NCBI GenBank assembly: GCA_017414145.1 | Contig: JAFPQL010000153.1 | Location: 1-12,950, forward strand | Length of the DNA stretch: 12,950 nt | From: Oscillospiraceae bacterium | GTDB lineage: Bacteria > Bacillota_A > Clostridia > Oscillospirales > Ruminococcaceae | Direction: 5' to 3' | Shown here: positions 1 through 6,726 of the stretch, one piece after another | Layout: the number at the start of each line of letters is the position of its first letter | Position numbering within the stretch: position 1 is the first letter of the stretch | Position numbers and translations under genes: made by a program | Notes under the pieces: generated by a model | Databases searched by the model: none | What the model saw: only the letters and a program-made list of their open reading frames with translations | Told to the model about the DNA's origin: nothing

Positions 1-1
1 C

Positions 2-346
2 CGGCACGGTCAGTCTCTGCCGAATTATCATTATGAGGATCTGGCACATTTGGCGGCACTGTATGCCGAGAGCGGACTTCAGAATCCCGCGTGTATCATC
101 GACACGAACCATGCCAATTCCGGAAAGCGTCCGTTTGAGCAGCCGCGCATTGTCAAGGAGGTGCTGCACAACTGCCGCTACAATCCGGAGGTGCAGCAGC
201 TGGTCAAGGGCTTCATGATCGAGAGCTATCTCGAAGACGGCGCCCAGAAGGTGGACGGCGGCTGCTACGGCAAGTCGATCACCGACCCGTGCCTCGGCTG
301 GGAGAAATCGCAGCGGCTGATCTACGACATCGCGGAGATGCTGTGA
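2..346 (+). CDS. aroF: DAHP synthase (3-deoxy-7-phosphoheptulonate synthase), class I, C-terminal part
   Basis: Only the last ~114 codons are present; the 5' end lies outside the window. The enzyme condenses phosphoenolpyruvate and erythrose-4-phosphate, the first committed step of the shikimate (aromatic amino acid) pathway, in the cytoplasm. Visible family motifs are PNY near the window edge, DTNHANSGK, GFMIESYLEDG and YGKSITDPCLGWE. By family knowledge, the His of NHANS, the Glu of MIES and the Asp of SITD are the metal ligands of the AroF/G/H type. The protein ends a few residues after the last motif, as normal, so the 3' end is intact. Feedback regulation cannot be judged because the N-terminal half is missing. 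The symbol denotes the family; aroG or aroH would fit equally well. The gene converges on the two-component operon and shares its terminator. Confidence 0.93.
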   Translation, partial: RHGQSLPNYHYEDLAHLAALYAESGLQNPACIIDTNHANSGKRPFEQPRIVKEVLHNCRYNPEVQQLVKGFMIESYLEDGAQKVDGGCYGKSITDPCLGWEKSQRLIYDIAEML

Positions 347-393
347 CAAAACCGGCTGTCCGGTACCGTGCGGCAGCACAGTTTCTGAATCAT

Positions 394-430
394 AAAAGCG
401 CTGTCCTTTCTGGTGAAGGACAGCGCTTTT
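394..430. terminator. Bidirectional intrinsic terminator between convergent genes
   Basis: A perfect 15-bp stem, AAAAGCGCTGTCCTT (394-408) against AAGGACAGCGCTTTT (416-430), with a 7-nt loop. The A-run and T-run at the stem ends let it work on both strands. It ends the DAHP synthase transcript from the left and the histidine kinase transcript from the right. It sits 48 bp after the first stop codon and about 94 bp beyond the second. Confidence 0.88.
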
Positions 431-523
431 GCTGTGAATCAGTTTTCTCTGCCGGACTGAAAAAGGGGGGCAATGTCCCTGTCGGGTTCGGCGCCCGTTC
501 CGAATCACCGCAGAGCGAACCCC

Positions 524-3022
524 TTACGATGCCGGTGACGGGGGCTCCGCACCGTCCGGCGGGTTCTCAGGTTCATACCGCGGGAACACCAGCGTCGCCT
601 TGAACAGATCGCCGTCTGTGTGCAGCTTGAGCACGCCGTTTTGCAGCGCAGTCAGGTCGCGGGCAATCGACAGCCCCAGACCGCTGCCCTCCGTATGCCG
701 CGAGCTGTCGCCGCGGACAAAGCGCTCCATCAGCTCGTCCGGCGAAATGTTCAGCTCCGTCGCGGAAATGTTTTTCAGCGAAATGGTCACGGTTTCCGCA
801 TCGGCGGTCAGGTCGAGATAGACTCTTGTGCCGGAAAGCGCGTATTTGCAGGCGTTTCCGAGCAGATTGTCGAACACGCGCCAGATCTGCCGCCCGTCCG
901 CCAGAATCACCAGCGGCTCCGTCGGGAGATTGCAGATCAGAGAGAGCCTGCGCTCTGCAAAACGGTCTTCGTACTCGCCCGAAAGCTGCTCAATCAGCAC
1001 CTGAAGCACCGTCGGCATCAGCTCGACGGTCAGGTTTCCGGTCGAGGCCTTGGACGCGTCCACCAGATCAATCGTCAGCTTTTTGAGTCTGGCAGCCTGC
1101 CGCCGCAGCACCTCCAGATATTCCGTCGCTTCGGGTGTCGGCATCTGCTGACGGCTCAGCAGATCGACATAGTTGACGATCGAGGTCAGCGGCGTTTTCA
1201 GGTCGTGGGAGACATTCGTGATCAGTTCTGTCCGCAGATGCTCCGCCTTGGTCTGCTGTGCGACGATCTCTCCGACTTTGCCCGTGATTTCATTGAGCGA
1301 GCTGTCAAAGCGGGAGAAATCACCGCTGAGCGGCAGCGCGTGCTTTGCGGGCGTGAAATCGCCGGTTTCCATGCGGCGGACATGACTGTGCAGTTCAAAA
1401 TAGGCGTAGATGCAGTACAGCAGAATCAGCAGCGCCAGCAGGTCGATGCCGAAGATCGGCAGGATCAGCGGGGTGTTGATACATTCCAGCGCGGCGGCGT
1501 TGACGATGCAGAGGAAGCCGAGGCTGACTGCCGCGATGATACTCACAAGCGTCCGGTTGCGGAACAGCGCAAACAGCTTGCGGGCGATGCGCACAAAGAA
1601 GAAGCTGCTCCAGAAGGTGCCGCATTTGACGCGCACGGCGGTCGTATACAGCCAGAGAATGCAGCAGAGCGAGATGCACAGGGAAAGACCGAGTCCGAAC
1701 AGTCCGACCATGCGGTAGGAGGCATCCTCATGTACCAGCAGTGACATGGCGAGGGAGCTGACCACCAGTGCAAGGGGCGGCAGCAGCCAGAAGAATTCAT
1801 ACGCCATGGCGTGGACGCGGGAGGGCGCGAGCGTTTCATGACTGTCGCGGTGGCCTGCGGCCGTACACATGGAAATGGACGCGATGATGGTCAGGATGAT
1901 AAACAGGAACATCGACACGACAAACCATTCCGAACGGTCAAACAGCACACGGAAGAGCTGGTGATTGGCGCGGATGGTGTCATTGACCGGCAGATCCTCC
2001 GGCAGATAGGTTTGCAGATACACGGCCTCGGACTCCTGATGTGAGGCGGTGATGGTGACATCCAGCCCGCCGGCGAGTGCCCGTTCCAGATTCTCGTCCT
2101 GCGCACGGACCGTCATGCCGCTTTCCTTCAGCACGAAGTACTGGTCCAGCGACATATCCGTCTCCTCGGACTCGGCGAAGGCGCGCACCTTGACATACAC
2201 CGGCTCTGTTCCGGCTTCCGTGCGTCCCGCTGACTGTATGCTGCTGTCGTCGTCGTACCCGGCATACGGCTCATGCGCCGTGCTTTTGATTTCGTCATCG
2301 GGATTGGCGATCTGCTGCCATTTGACAGCATCGCCGTAATATTCACGGTAATTGTATTCCTGCGCGTCATGCAGCGACGGGAAAAACAGAAAATCCGTGT
2401 ATTCCCCGTTCTGCACCTCTGCGGTGAAGCCGTTGTGATAGGCGGCATCGACCAGATCGTTTGTGAAGAACCAGTATTTGTAGTCTTCCGCATCGGTGAG
2501 GAACTGCTGCATATCGGTGTGCAGCAGGGTTCGGAACGCTTCGGCGCTGGATTCAAAATGCTGGTTCTTCTGATAGCTCTGGTCGGTAATCAGCAGGTTT
2601 TCGGTGGCGACATCGGAAGCGAGCCGCTTCTGTCTGGCGTCGTAATCCGGATCATTGGTGAGCAGCAGCTTGCCGTCGAGATCGGTGACCGCAAAGCGCA
2701 GGTTTGTCCGCTCCGGGTCGAACTGCGTCTGATAGCTGTTGATCAGATTCTGGATCATCGCCTGATGCTCAGCGTCCCGGGGGCGGAAATTGTCGTTTTG
2801 CAGGCGCAGGGACAGCGTTGCGTAGGAGCGGATGTCATTCACATCGTGATCTTTTGTCAGGGCGAGGAACGCCTGATTGAAGTCGGTGCCGGAATCGGCA
2901 AATCCGACTGCCAGATTGACCAGCACACAGAGCATCGACACGCCTGCCGCCCACAGAAAAATAATGGAGCAGACGACCGAAATCAGCTTGACTGCCGTGG
3001 TTGTTTTTCCGGAACGGGGCAT
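524..3022 (-). CDS. Multi-span sensor histidine kinase
   Basis: Membrane sensor kinase of a two-component system. Residue numbers count from an upstream GTG at 3031. I prefer the ATG at 3022 (residue 4, giving 832 aa) because GAGG lies 8 nt before it; the GTG has a poor site. Order: transmembrane helix ~13-42, large extracytoplasmic domain ~45-365, then five more spans (about 369-392, 413-434, 440-465, 494-515, 520-545), a short linker, HisKA with the SHDLKTPLTS H-box (phospho-acceptor His609), and a HATPase domain. The HATPase has an N-box (DNLLGNACKYA, ~721-731), an F-box-like ERFVRGD, and the G2 motif GSGLGLSIA (~782-790). The usual DxGxG G1 motif is not visible; KNISATELNIS stands in its place. 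The C-terminus is Pro/Glu-rich. The gene lies 34 bp downstream of its response regulator on the same strand, so they are probably co-transcribed. The ligand is unknown. Confidence 0.93.
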   Translation of the reverse strand: MPRSGKTTTAVKLISVVCSIIFLWAAGVSMLCVLVNLAVGFADSGTDFNQAFLALTKDHDVNDIRSYATLSLRLQNDNFRPRDAEHQAMIQNLINSYQTQFDPERTNLRFAVTDLDGKLLLTNDPDYDARQKRLASDVATENLLITDQSYQKNQHFESSAEAFRTLLHTDMQQFLTDAEDYKYWFFTNDLVDAAYHNGFTAEVQNGEYTDFLFFPSLHDAQEYNYREYYGDAVKWQQIANPDDEIKSTAHEPYAGYDDDSSIQSAGRTEAGTEPVYVKVRAFAESEETDMSLDQYFVLKESGMTVRAQDENLERALAGGLDVTITASHQESEAVYLQTYLPEDLPVNDTIRANHQLFRVLFDRSEWFVVSMFLFIILTIIASISMCTAAGHRDSHETLAPSRVHAMAYEFFWLLPPLALVVSSLAMSLLVHEDASYRMVGLFGLGLSLCISLCCILWLYTTAVRVKCGTFWSSFFFVRIARKLFALFRNRTLVSIIAAVSLGFLCIVNAAALECINTPLILPIFGIDLLALLILLYCIYAYFELHSHVRRMETGDFTPAKHALPLSGDFSRFDSSLNEITGKVGEIVAQQTKAEHLRTELITNVSHDLKTPLTSIVNYVDLLSRQQMPTPEATEYLEVLRRQAARLKKLTIDLVDASKASTGNLTVELMPTVLQVLIEQLSGEYEDRFAERRLSLICNLPTEPLVILADGRQIWRVFDNLLGNACKYALSGTRVYLDLTADAETVTISLKNISATELNISPDELMERFVRGDSSRHTEGSGLGLSIARDLTALQNGVLKLHTDGDLFKATLVFPRYEPENPPDGAEPPSPAS

Positions 3023-3065
3023 ACGCCTCACCTCACTTTACGGAAATATCGGGCGGACGGGGATT

Positions 3066-3767
3066 TCAGGGCTTTTCGAGCTTATAGCCCTGTCCCCAGA
3101 CGACCTTGATCTGTCTGGGCTCCTGCGGATTGATTTCGAGCTTTTCGCGCAGATGCCGGATATGTACGGCGACGGTGTTCTCCGAGCCGACGGGATTGGC
3201 CTTCCAGACCTCCTGATAGATTTCACGCGGGGGGAAGACCTTGCCGACATTGTGCATCAGCAGCGAGAGAATGTCAAATTCGATCGGGGTCAGCGGGACG
3301 GGAACGCCGTCGAGCGTAGCGGATTTCGCGTTCATATCGAGCGAAATGCTGCCGACCGTCAGCAGGTTCGGGTCATCGGCTTCCGCAGCGCCGAGGCGCA
3401 GATACCGGCGGAGCTGAGAGCGCACTCTGGCGACGACCTCCGCGGGGGAAAAGGGCTTTGTGATGTAGTCGTCCGCGCCGACATTCAGCCCTAAAATCTT
3501 GTCGGAATCCTCGGATTTCGCCGTCAGCAGAATGATCGGGACATTGCTGAAGCGGCGGATCTCGCTCATCGCGGTGATGCCGTCCATGCCGGGCATCATG
3601 ATGTCCATGAGGACAAGCTGGATGCCGCCCTTGCGGACGATTTCCAGCGCCTCGCTGCCGGAATAGGCCGGAACGGTCTCCCAGCCCTCTGCGGAGAGGT
3701 AGATATTCAGTGCGGAGACGATGTCCCGTTCATCGTCACAGACCAGAATTTTTTCCATTTGTTTCAT
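3066..3767 (-). CDS. OmpR/PhoB-family response regulator
   Basis: DNA-binding response regulator, 233 aa, the normal length for the family. The receiver domain covers ~5-118, with acid-pocket Asp11/Asp12 (VCDDE), phospho-acceptor Asp55 in LMDIMMPGMDG, Thr82 (LLTAK) and Lys104 (ITKPFSP). The winged-helix Trans_reg_C domain covers ~135-231, with LTPIEFDILSLL and the recognition-helix region NTVAVHIRHLREKLE, ending VVWGQGYKLEKP. It is the first gene of the operon and the kinase follows 34 bp later. The start is ambiguous. The upstream ATG (3767) has AGGA 8 nt before it. An internal ATG at 3758 (MEKILVCDDE) has AAGG 9 nt before it and gives the N-terminus more typical of the family. Its regulon is not deducible, although palindromes in the adjacent divergent region are candidate targets. 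Confidence 0.96.
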   Translation of the reverse strand: MKQMEKILVCDDERDIVSALNIYLSAEGWETVPAYSGSEALEIVRKGGIQLVLMDIMMPGMDGITAMSEIRRFSNVPIILLTAKSEDSDKILGLNVGADDYITKPFSPAEVVARVRSQLRRYLRLGAAEADDPNLLTVGSISLDMNAKSATLDGVPVPLTPIEFDILSLLMHNVGKVFPPREIYQEVWKANPVGSENTVAVHIRHLREKLEINPQEPRQIKVVWGQGYKLEKP

Positions 3768-3790
3768 CCTTACTTTCCTGTTTCTTCCTG

Positions 3791-3807
3791 CATCCGGATT
3801 CCGGATG
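3791..3807. promoter_or_regulatory. Perfect 17-bp palindrome in the response-regulator leader
   Basis: CATCCGGATTCCGGATG has 8-bp arms around one base, lying about 9 to 25 nt downstream of the inferred start site. It could be an operator or a short 5' hairpin. No U-run follows, so it is not a terminator. Confidence 0.45.
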
Positions 3808-3822
3808 CTCTGCCACTATAAT

Positions 3823-3851
3823 ATTATACATTGTTTTTTATGAAGATGCAA
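3823..3851 (-). promoter_or_regulatory. Promoter of the two-component operon
   Basis: On the minus strand: -35 TTGCAT (3851-3846), a 17-bp spacer, and -10 TATAAT (3828-3823). Transcription should start near 3816, about 50 nt before the response regulator start codon. Spacing is ideal and the -10 is consensus. Confidence 0.75.
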
Positions 3852-3888
3852 GTGGGCAAATGCTGAAATATTTATGAAGCGGCGTGAA

Positions 3889-3910
3889 GTTCCGGGCGGT
3901 CTGCCGGAAC
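3889..3910. promoter_or_regulatory. Inverted repeat just upstream of the fumarase promoter
   Basis: GTTCCGG (3889-3895) and CCGGAAC (3904-3910) are perfect 7-bp arms separated by 8 bp, ending 3 bp before the -35 box at 3914. Position and symmetry suit a regulator binding site. It shares the TCCGG half-site with the palindrome at 3791-3807. Confidence 0.4.
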
Positions 3911-3913
3911 CAC

Positions 3914-3942
3914 TTGCGAAAAACACAGCTTTGTGTTATACT
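3914..3942 (+). promoter_or_regulatory. Promoter for the fumarase alpha-subunit gene
   Basis: -35 TTGCGA (3914-3919), a 17-bp spacer, and -10 TATACT (3937-3942). The spacer holds an inverted repeat, AACACA (3922-3927) and TGTGTT (3932-3937), that runs into the first base of the -10. Transcription would start near 3949, leaving an unusually long leader of about 190 nt before the ATG. Confidence 0.65.
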
Positions 3943-3948
3943 ATTGAT

Positions 3949-4137
3949 GTCCCAACTGTCTCTTGAAGATAGCTGCTTGTCTTTTTGCCGTGATCCTGCG
4001 TTAGGACTCCTTGCCGGGCGTCTGCAAGGCGGCGGCTTTCTGTCTTGTCTCACGACAAAAATTCTGCGCATCTATTCTTCAAGATTTCATTGGTACATCA
4101 ATAAAGGCAGAAACGATACGGAAAGGGGTATCCCACT
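3949..4137 (+). other. Long untranslated leader with long-range inverted repeat
   Basis: About 190 nt between the inferred start site and the fumarase ATG, with no convincing reading frame. TCTTGAAGA (3961-3969) pairs perfectly with TCTTCAAGA (4076-4084), which would close a ~105-nt domain. Inside it, TTGTC TCAC GACAA forms a small hairpin near 4045-4058. I recognise no known riboswitch. A regulatory RNA is possible but unproven. Confidence 0.35.
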
Positions 4138-4980
4138 ATGAGAGAAATTCAGGCTTCCGAAATCACAGCCGCCGTCCGTCAGCTCTGTATCCGTGCGAAC
4201 GCGGAGCTGCCGCAGTCGCTGGAGCAGTGTATCCGCGGCGGCGCGGCGCTGGAGCAGTCCGATGCGGGAAAGAGCGTGTTTGCCGATCTCTGCGCCAATC
4301 TGGACGCGGCCCGCGAAACCGGTCTGCCGATCTGTCAGGATACCGGCATGGCAGTGGTGTTCCTGACAGTCGGACAGGATGTGCATATCATCGGCGGCGA
4401 TCTGCGCGAGGCAGTCAATCAGGGGGTTCATGCGGGATATCTCGACGGATGCCTGCGGTGCAGCGTGGTCGGCGATCCGCTGGAGCGCGTCAACACCGGC
4501 GACAATACCCCTGCCGTGCTGCATCTGGACATTGTGCCGGGCGATCAGATCCGCATAGATGTCTGTCCCAAGGGCTTCGGCAGCGAGAATATGAGTGCGC
4601 TCAGAATGTTCACGCCGGCAGCGTCGCGTGCGGATATCGTCGGATTTGTCAGAGACACGATCTGTAAGGCCGGCAGCAATCCCTGCCCGCCGATCGTGGT
4701 CGGCGTCGGCATCGGCGGAGACTTTGAGCAGTGCGCGTTTCTCGCCAAAAAGGCGCTCTGCCGCGATATTTCGCTGCGGAACGCAAAGCCGCTGTATGCG
4801 GAGCTGGAGCAGGAGATGCTCGATGCGGTCAACAGCCTCGGCATCGGGCCGCAGGGCTTCGGCGGCACCGTGACGGCGCTCGCGGTCAACATCGAGCAGG
4901 CACCGACGCACATCGCCGGACTGCCGGTCGCGGTCAATGTCGGATGCCATGTCACGCGGCACGCGAGCACCGTGCTCTGA
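4138..4980 (+). CDS. Fumarate hydratase / L(+)-tartrate dehydratase alpha subunit (class I Fe-S hydro-lyase)
   Basis: 280 aa, the usual length for a stand-alone alpha subunit. Two-subunit class I fumarases hydrate fumarate to malate (or dehydrate tartrate) using an oxygen-sensitive [4Fe-4S] cluster held by three Cys. The three expected Cys are visible: C66 in PICQDTGMAV, C183 in NPCPPIVVGVGIGG and C270 in NVGCHVTRHAS. Other family motifs are GDNTPAVLH, KGFGSENMSALRM and GIGPQGFGGTVTAL. AAAGGGG lies 9 nt before the ATG. The beta subunit, normally the next gene, is absent; the next gene is a YbjN-like protein with its own promoter. The beta subunit may be elsewhere in the genome. Fumarase and tartrate dehydratase cannot be told apart from this sequence, so no symbol is given (fumA or ttdA would be candidates). 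Confidence 0.93.
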   Translation: MREIQASEITAAVRQLCIRANAELPQSLEQCIRGGAALEQSDAGKSVFADLCANLDAARETGLPICQDTGMAVVFLTVGQDVHIIGGDLREAVNQGVHAGYLDGCLRCSVVGDPLERVNTGDNTPAVLHLDIVPGDQIRIDVCPKGFGSENMSALRMFTPAASRADIVGFVRDTICKAGSNPCPPIVVGVGIGGDFEQCAFLAKKALCRDISLRNAKPLYAELEQEMLDAVNSLGIGPQGFGGTVTALAVNIEQAPTHIAGLPVAVNVGCHVTRHASTVL

Positions 4981-5003
4981 CTTGTTTATATCAACGAAAA
5001 CGC

Positions 5004-5032
5004 TTGACATTCAGATGAAAATATGGTATAAT
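5004..5032 (+). promoter_or_regulatory. Consensus sigma-A promoter with extended -10
   Basis: -35 TTGACA (5004-5009), 17-bp spacer, -10 TATAAT (5027-5032), preceded by TGG (5024-5026), which makes an extended -10. Both hexamers match consensus fully. It lies 23 bp after the fumarase stop codon, so the following operon has its own strong start near 5039. Confidence 0.9.
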
Positions 5033-5033
5033 A

Positions 5034-5058
5034 TGCAATACAGCAAGGCTGTATTGCA
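5034..5058. promoter_or_regulatory. 25-bp palindrome over the transcription start
   Basis: TGCAATACAGC (5034-5044), AAG, GCTGTATTGCA (5048-5058): perfect 11-bp arms around 3 bp. It begins 2 bp after the -10 and its last base touches the AAAGGAGG ribosome binding site (5058-5065). This is the classical place for a repressor operator. As RNA, part of it could form a 5' hairpin against the ribosome binding site. Confidence 0.6.
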
Positions 5059-5073
5059 AAGGAGGCAAATGAT

Positions 5074-5595
5074 ATGGAAATTTCAGCAGAACGCAAAGCA
5101 CTGACAGAACAGAATGCCGGTATTCTGATTTCCATGCTGGAGCATAAAAAGCTCAAGTATACGGTGGAGGAGCAGAGCGATGCGCGGACACACATCCGCA
5201 TCAGCTTTACGGGCAACGACCTGCCCATGACGCTGCACCTCATTCTGCGCGCCGACCGGCAGATTGTCTCGGTGCTTTCCGCGATGCCGTTCCGGATGAG
5301 CGCGGAGCGGATGCACGACGCGGCGGTAGCGGTCATTGCGGCCAATCACGGACTGATTGACGGCTCCTTTGACCTCAATATGCAGACGGGCGAAATCTAT
5401 TTCCGCCTGACAACCGCGTTCATGCAGACGACGCTCAGCGAGGAGCTGTTCTCGTATCTGATGTTTGTCTCTGCGGAGACGATTGACCGGTTCAACGACC
5501 GCTTTATGGATCTGAACACCGGAAAGCTCGATCTTGCGGGATTTCTGGAGGCAGATGCCGCGGACGAGCGGCCGGTGCGGGGGACGGGGGTGTGA
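5074..5595 (+). CDS. YbjN-like domain protein
   Basis: 173 aa, cytoplasmic, with no signal peptide or membrane span. The alternating strand/helix pattern, with ANHGLIDGSFDLNMQTGEIYFRL (~90-112) followed by SEELFSYLMFVSAETIDRFNDRFMDL, matches the YbjN / type III secretion chaperone-like fold. I recognise this by pattern only. Family members are poorly understood and often called sensory transduction regulators. AAAGGAGG is placed 8 nt before the ATG. It is first in a three-gene operon driven by the consensus promoter at 5004-5032. Its C-terminal ~15 residues are low in structure. Its TGA stop is in the same frame as the next gene, with only one codon between them. Substrate or partner is unknown; the neighbouring membrane protein is a candidate. 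Confidence 0.8.
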   Translation: MEISAERKALTEQNAGILISMLEHKKLKYTVEEQSDARTHIRISFTGNDLPMTLHLILRADRQIVSVLSAMPFRMSAERMHDAAVAVIAANHGLIDGSFDLNMQTGEIYFRLTTAFMQTTLSEELFSYLMFVSAETIDRFNDRFMDLNTGKLDLAGFLEADAADERPVRGTGV

Positions 5596-5598
5596 GCC

Positions 5599-5982
5599 TT
5601 GCGTGCCTATCTGACCGCGTATCTCGCAGAGCTTCAGGCGCTGCTTGACGCGGATGCGCCCGATACGGACTACGGCGCCGTGATGCGGCGGCATCTGCAA
5701 ATGATCGGGTTTATGCAGCATGAGCGGCTGATTCACTTTCTCGTGACCATGCTGTTTGCGATCGGTTTTTTCCTTGTCATGGGCTTTTTCCTGATGACGG
5801 AGCAGATCATGCTGATTCCGCTGATGCTGCTGATTCTTGTACTGCTTGTGCCGTATATCATGCACTATTATTTCCTTGAAAATTCCGTTCAAAAAATGTA
5901 TATGCTATATGATGAAATCAACGCCCGGACGGCCCGCGGCAATTCCGCGGCAGAATCCGGCGAATCGAAAGGCAGGGAATGA
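5599..5982 (+). CDS. Two-span membrane protein, function unknown
   Basis: 127 aa. Two strongly hydrophobic helices, ~44-66 and ~69-91, are joined by a very short turn (TEQ), which suggests a membrane hairpin. A ~40-residue amphipathic N-terminal segment precedes them and a polar, charged tail (ending GNSAAESGESKGRE) follows. The start is TTG at 5599, the first possible codon after an in-frame TGA at 5593-5595. A later ATG at 5683 would lose the N-terminal helix and has no ribosome site. It lies 3 bp after the YbjN-like gene, so translation is probably coupled. No family recognised. Confidence 0.75.
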   Translation: MRAYLTAYLAELQALLDADAPDTDYGAVMRRHLQMIGFMQHERLIHFLVTMLFAIGFFLVMGFFLMTEQIMLIPLMLLILVLLVPYIMHYYFLENSVQKMYMLYDEINARTARGNSAAESGESKGRE

Positions 5983-5983
5983 A

Positions 5984-6355
5984 ATGGAACTGTACCGTCC
6001 GCTGTCCGCGGAGGAATTCCGGCAGATTGAGTCGATGGATTTCAAGGGGTTTCCTGCGCGCAGTGCGGGGCAGCCGCTCTTTACGGCGCTGCTTTCGCAT
6101 GAGGGTGCATCGGGAATCGCCAGACATATGCGCATTGAAAAGCAGGCGGAGCACACTGTATATGTGGTCGGATTTCTGGTGGAGGATGCCTATATCCGGC
6201 AGTTCCCCGTACAGAACACCGATCAGCCGGAACGCCGCGCCCTGTGGATTCCGGCAGAGGAGATTGAGATTCTGAATCAGCATCTGGTCGGCAAAATCCG
6301 GATGCTGGACCGCTTTACCATTGACCGCGCCGACGGCGATATCTTTTTCGCGTAA
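5984..6355 (+). CDS. Hypothetical protein, 123 aa
   Basis: The frame is open further upstream, but the ATG at 5984 is preferred. It sits 1 bp after the TGA of the membrane protein, with AGGGA about 5 nt before it, and an earlier start would overlap the membrane gene. The product is soluble, begins MELYRPLSAEEFRQIE, has a central beta-rich part (HTVYVVGFLVEDAYIRQFPV) and ends DRADGDIFFA. I do not recognise a family. No signal peptide or membrane span. It is the last gene of the operon and is followed 27 bp later by a terminator. A role with the YbjN-like and membrane proteins is inferred only from tight spacing. Confidence 0.75.
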   Translation: MELYRPLSAEEFRQIESMDFKGFPARSAGQPLFTALLSHEGASGIARHMRIEKQAEHTVYVVGFLVEDAYIRQFPVQNTDQPERRALWIPAEEIEILNQHLVGKIRMLDRFTIDRADGDIFFA

Positions 6356-6382
6356 GGCCGGCTTCCCCTAAAAAACGCAAAT

Positions 6383-6413
6383 CGCGTCCCGTGAGGAAAC
6401 GGGGCGCGCTTTT
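6383..6413 (+). terminator. Intrinsic terminator of the YbjN operon
   Basis: Stem CGCGTCCCGT (6383-6392) with ACGGGGCGCG (6399-6408): 10 bp with one G-U pair, a 6-nt loop, followed by C and TTTT. It lies 27 bp after the last stop codon of the operon. Confidence 0.75.
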
Positions 6414-6640
6414 GTCTGTGCGGAACGCCGCAGCGGCACGGGCGGTCTGCATTCCGCCGCCGGATGCTCATAAATTGCGCTGTTTTTTCCAAATTCAGCG
6501 ATGCGCCGACGGGAGAATCCGGATGCGGCGGCCGCTCCGAACGGCGTTCGTCGCCCGGAAAATGCAGCAGAAACAAGGCTTTTCGCACTGAAGCGGACGG
6601 GCGGAGCCGTCTGCTGTCCCGACAAAAGCGAACTTAAAAA
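6414..6640. other. Non-coding stretch before the ESX-like cassette
   Basis: No reading frame here has convincing codon use or a ribosome site on either strand. The one clear structure is an 8-bp stem with a G-U pair, GCGGACGG (6593-6600) with CCGTCTGC (6607-6614), which has no U-run. Otherwise I see nothing recognisable. Confidence 0.5.
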
Positions 6641-6673
6641 ATGGTTTCATATTCGATGATTCGCACAAAACAC

Positions 6674-6692
6674 TTTGACAATAATTGTGAAA
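6674..6692. promoter_or_regulatory. Near-palindromic 19-bp box upstream of the cassette promoter
   Basis: TTTGACAATAATTGTGAAA has one mismatched pair around a central A. The 7-1-7 core TGACAATaATTGTGA resembles, but does not match exactly, Fur/PerR-family boxes. It lies 5 bp upstream of the -35. Confidence 0.35.
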
Positions 6693-6697
6693 TCTGC

Positions 6698-6726
6698 TTG
6701 ACAAAAACAGTCAAATATGATAAAAT
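6698..6726 (+). promoter_or_regulatory. Promoter of the ESX-like cassette
   Basis: -35 TTGACA (6698-6703), 17-bp spacer, -10 TAAAAT (6721-6726), with TGA at 6718-6720 giving an extended -10. Transcription would start near 6733, leaving a ~140-nt leader before the first gene. The promoter is in a locally AT-rich patch of otherwise GC-rich DNA. Confidence 0.8.

Noticed and set aside
620..1744. Long open frame (374 codons) on the + strand opposite the histidine kinase
   Set aside because: It is the antisense of conserved kinase domains, is rich in Arg/Gln/His, has no ribosome site, and matches no family.
4087..5010. Long open frame (307 codons) on the - strand opposite the fumarase gene
   Set aside because: The + strand product has all conserved family motifs; the antisense frame is only a by-product of high GC codon use.
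5074..5982. Reading the YbjN-like and membrane genes as one protein with TGA as a sense codon
   Set aside because: The same TGA ends other clear genes here (fumarase, candidate effector neighbours), and there is no selenocysteine or other recoding signal that I can see. Coupled translation is simpler.
6391..6640. Small open frames on both strands between the YbjN operon and the ESX-like cassette
   Set aside because: Composition is Arg/Pro-rich with no ribosome site and no family resemblance; part overlaps the terminator.
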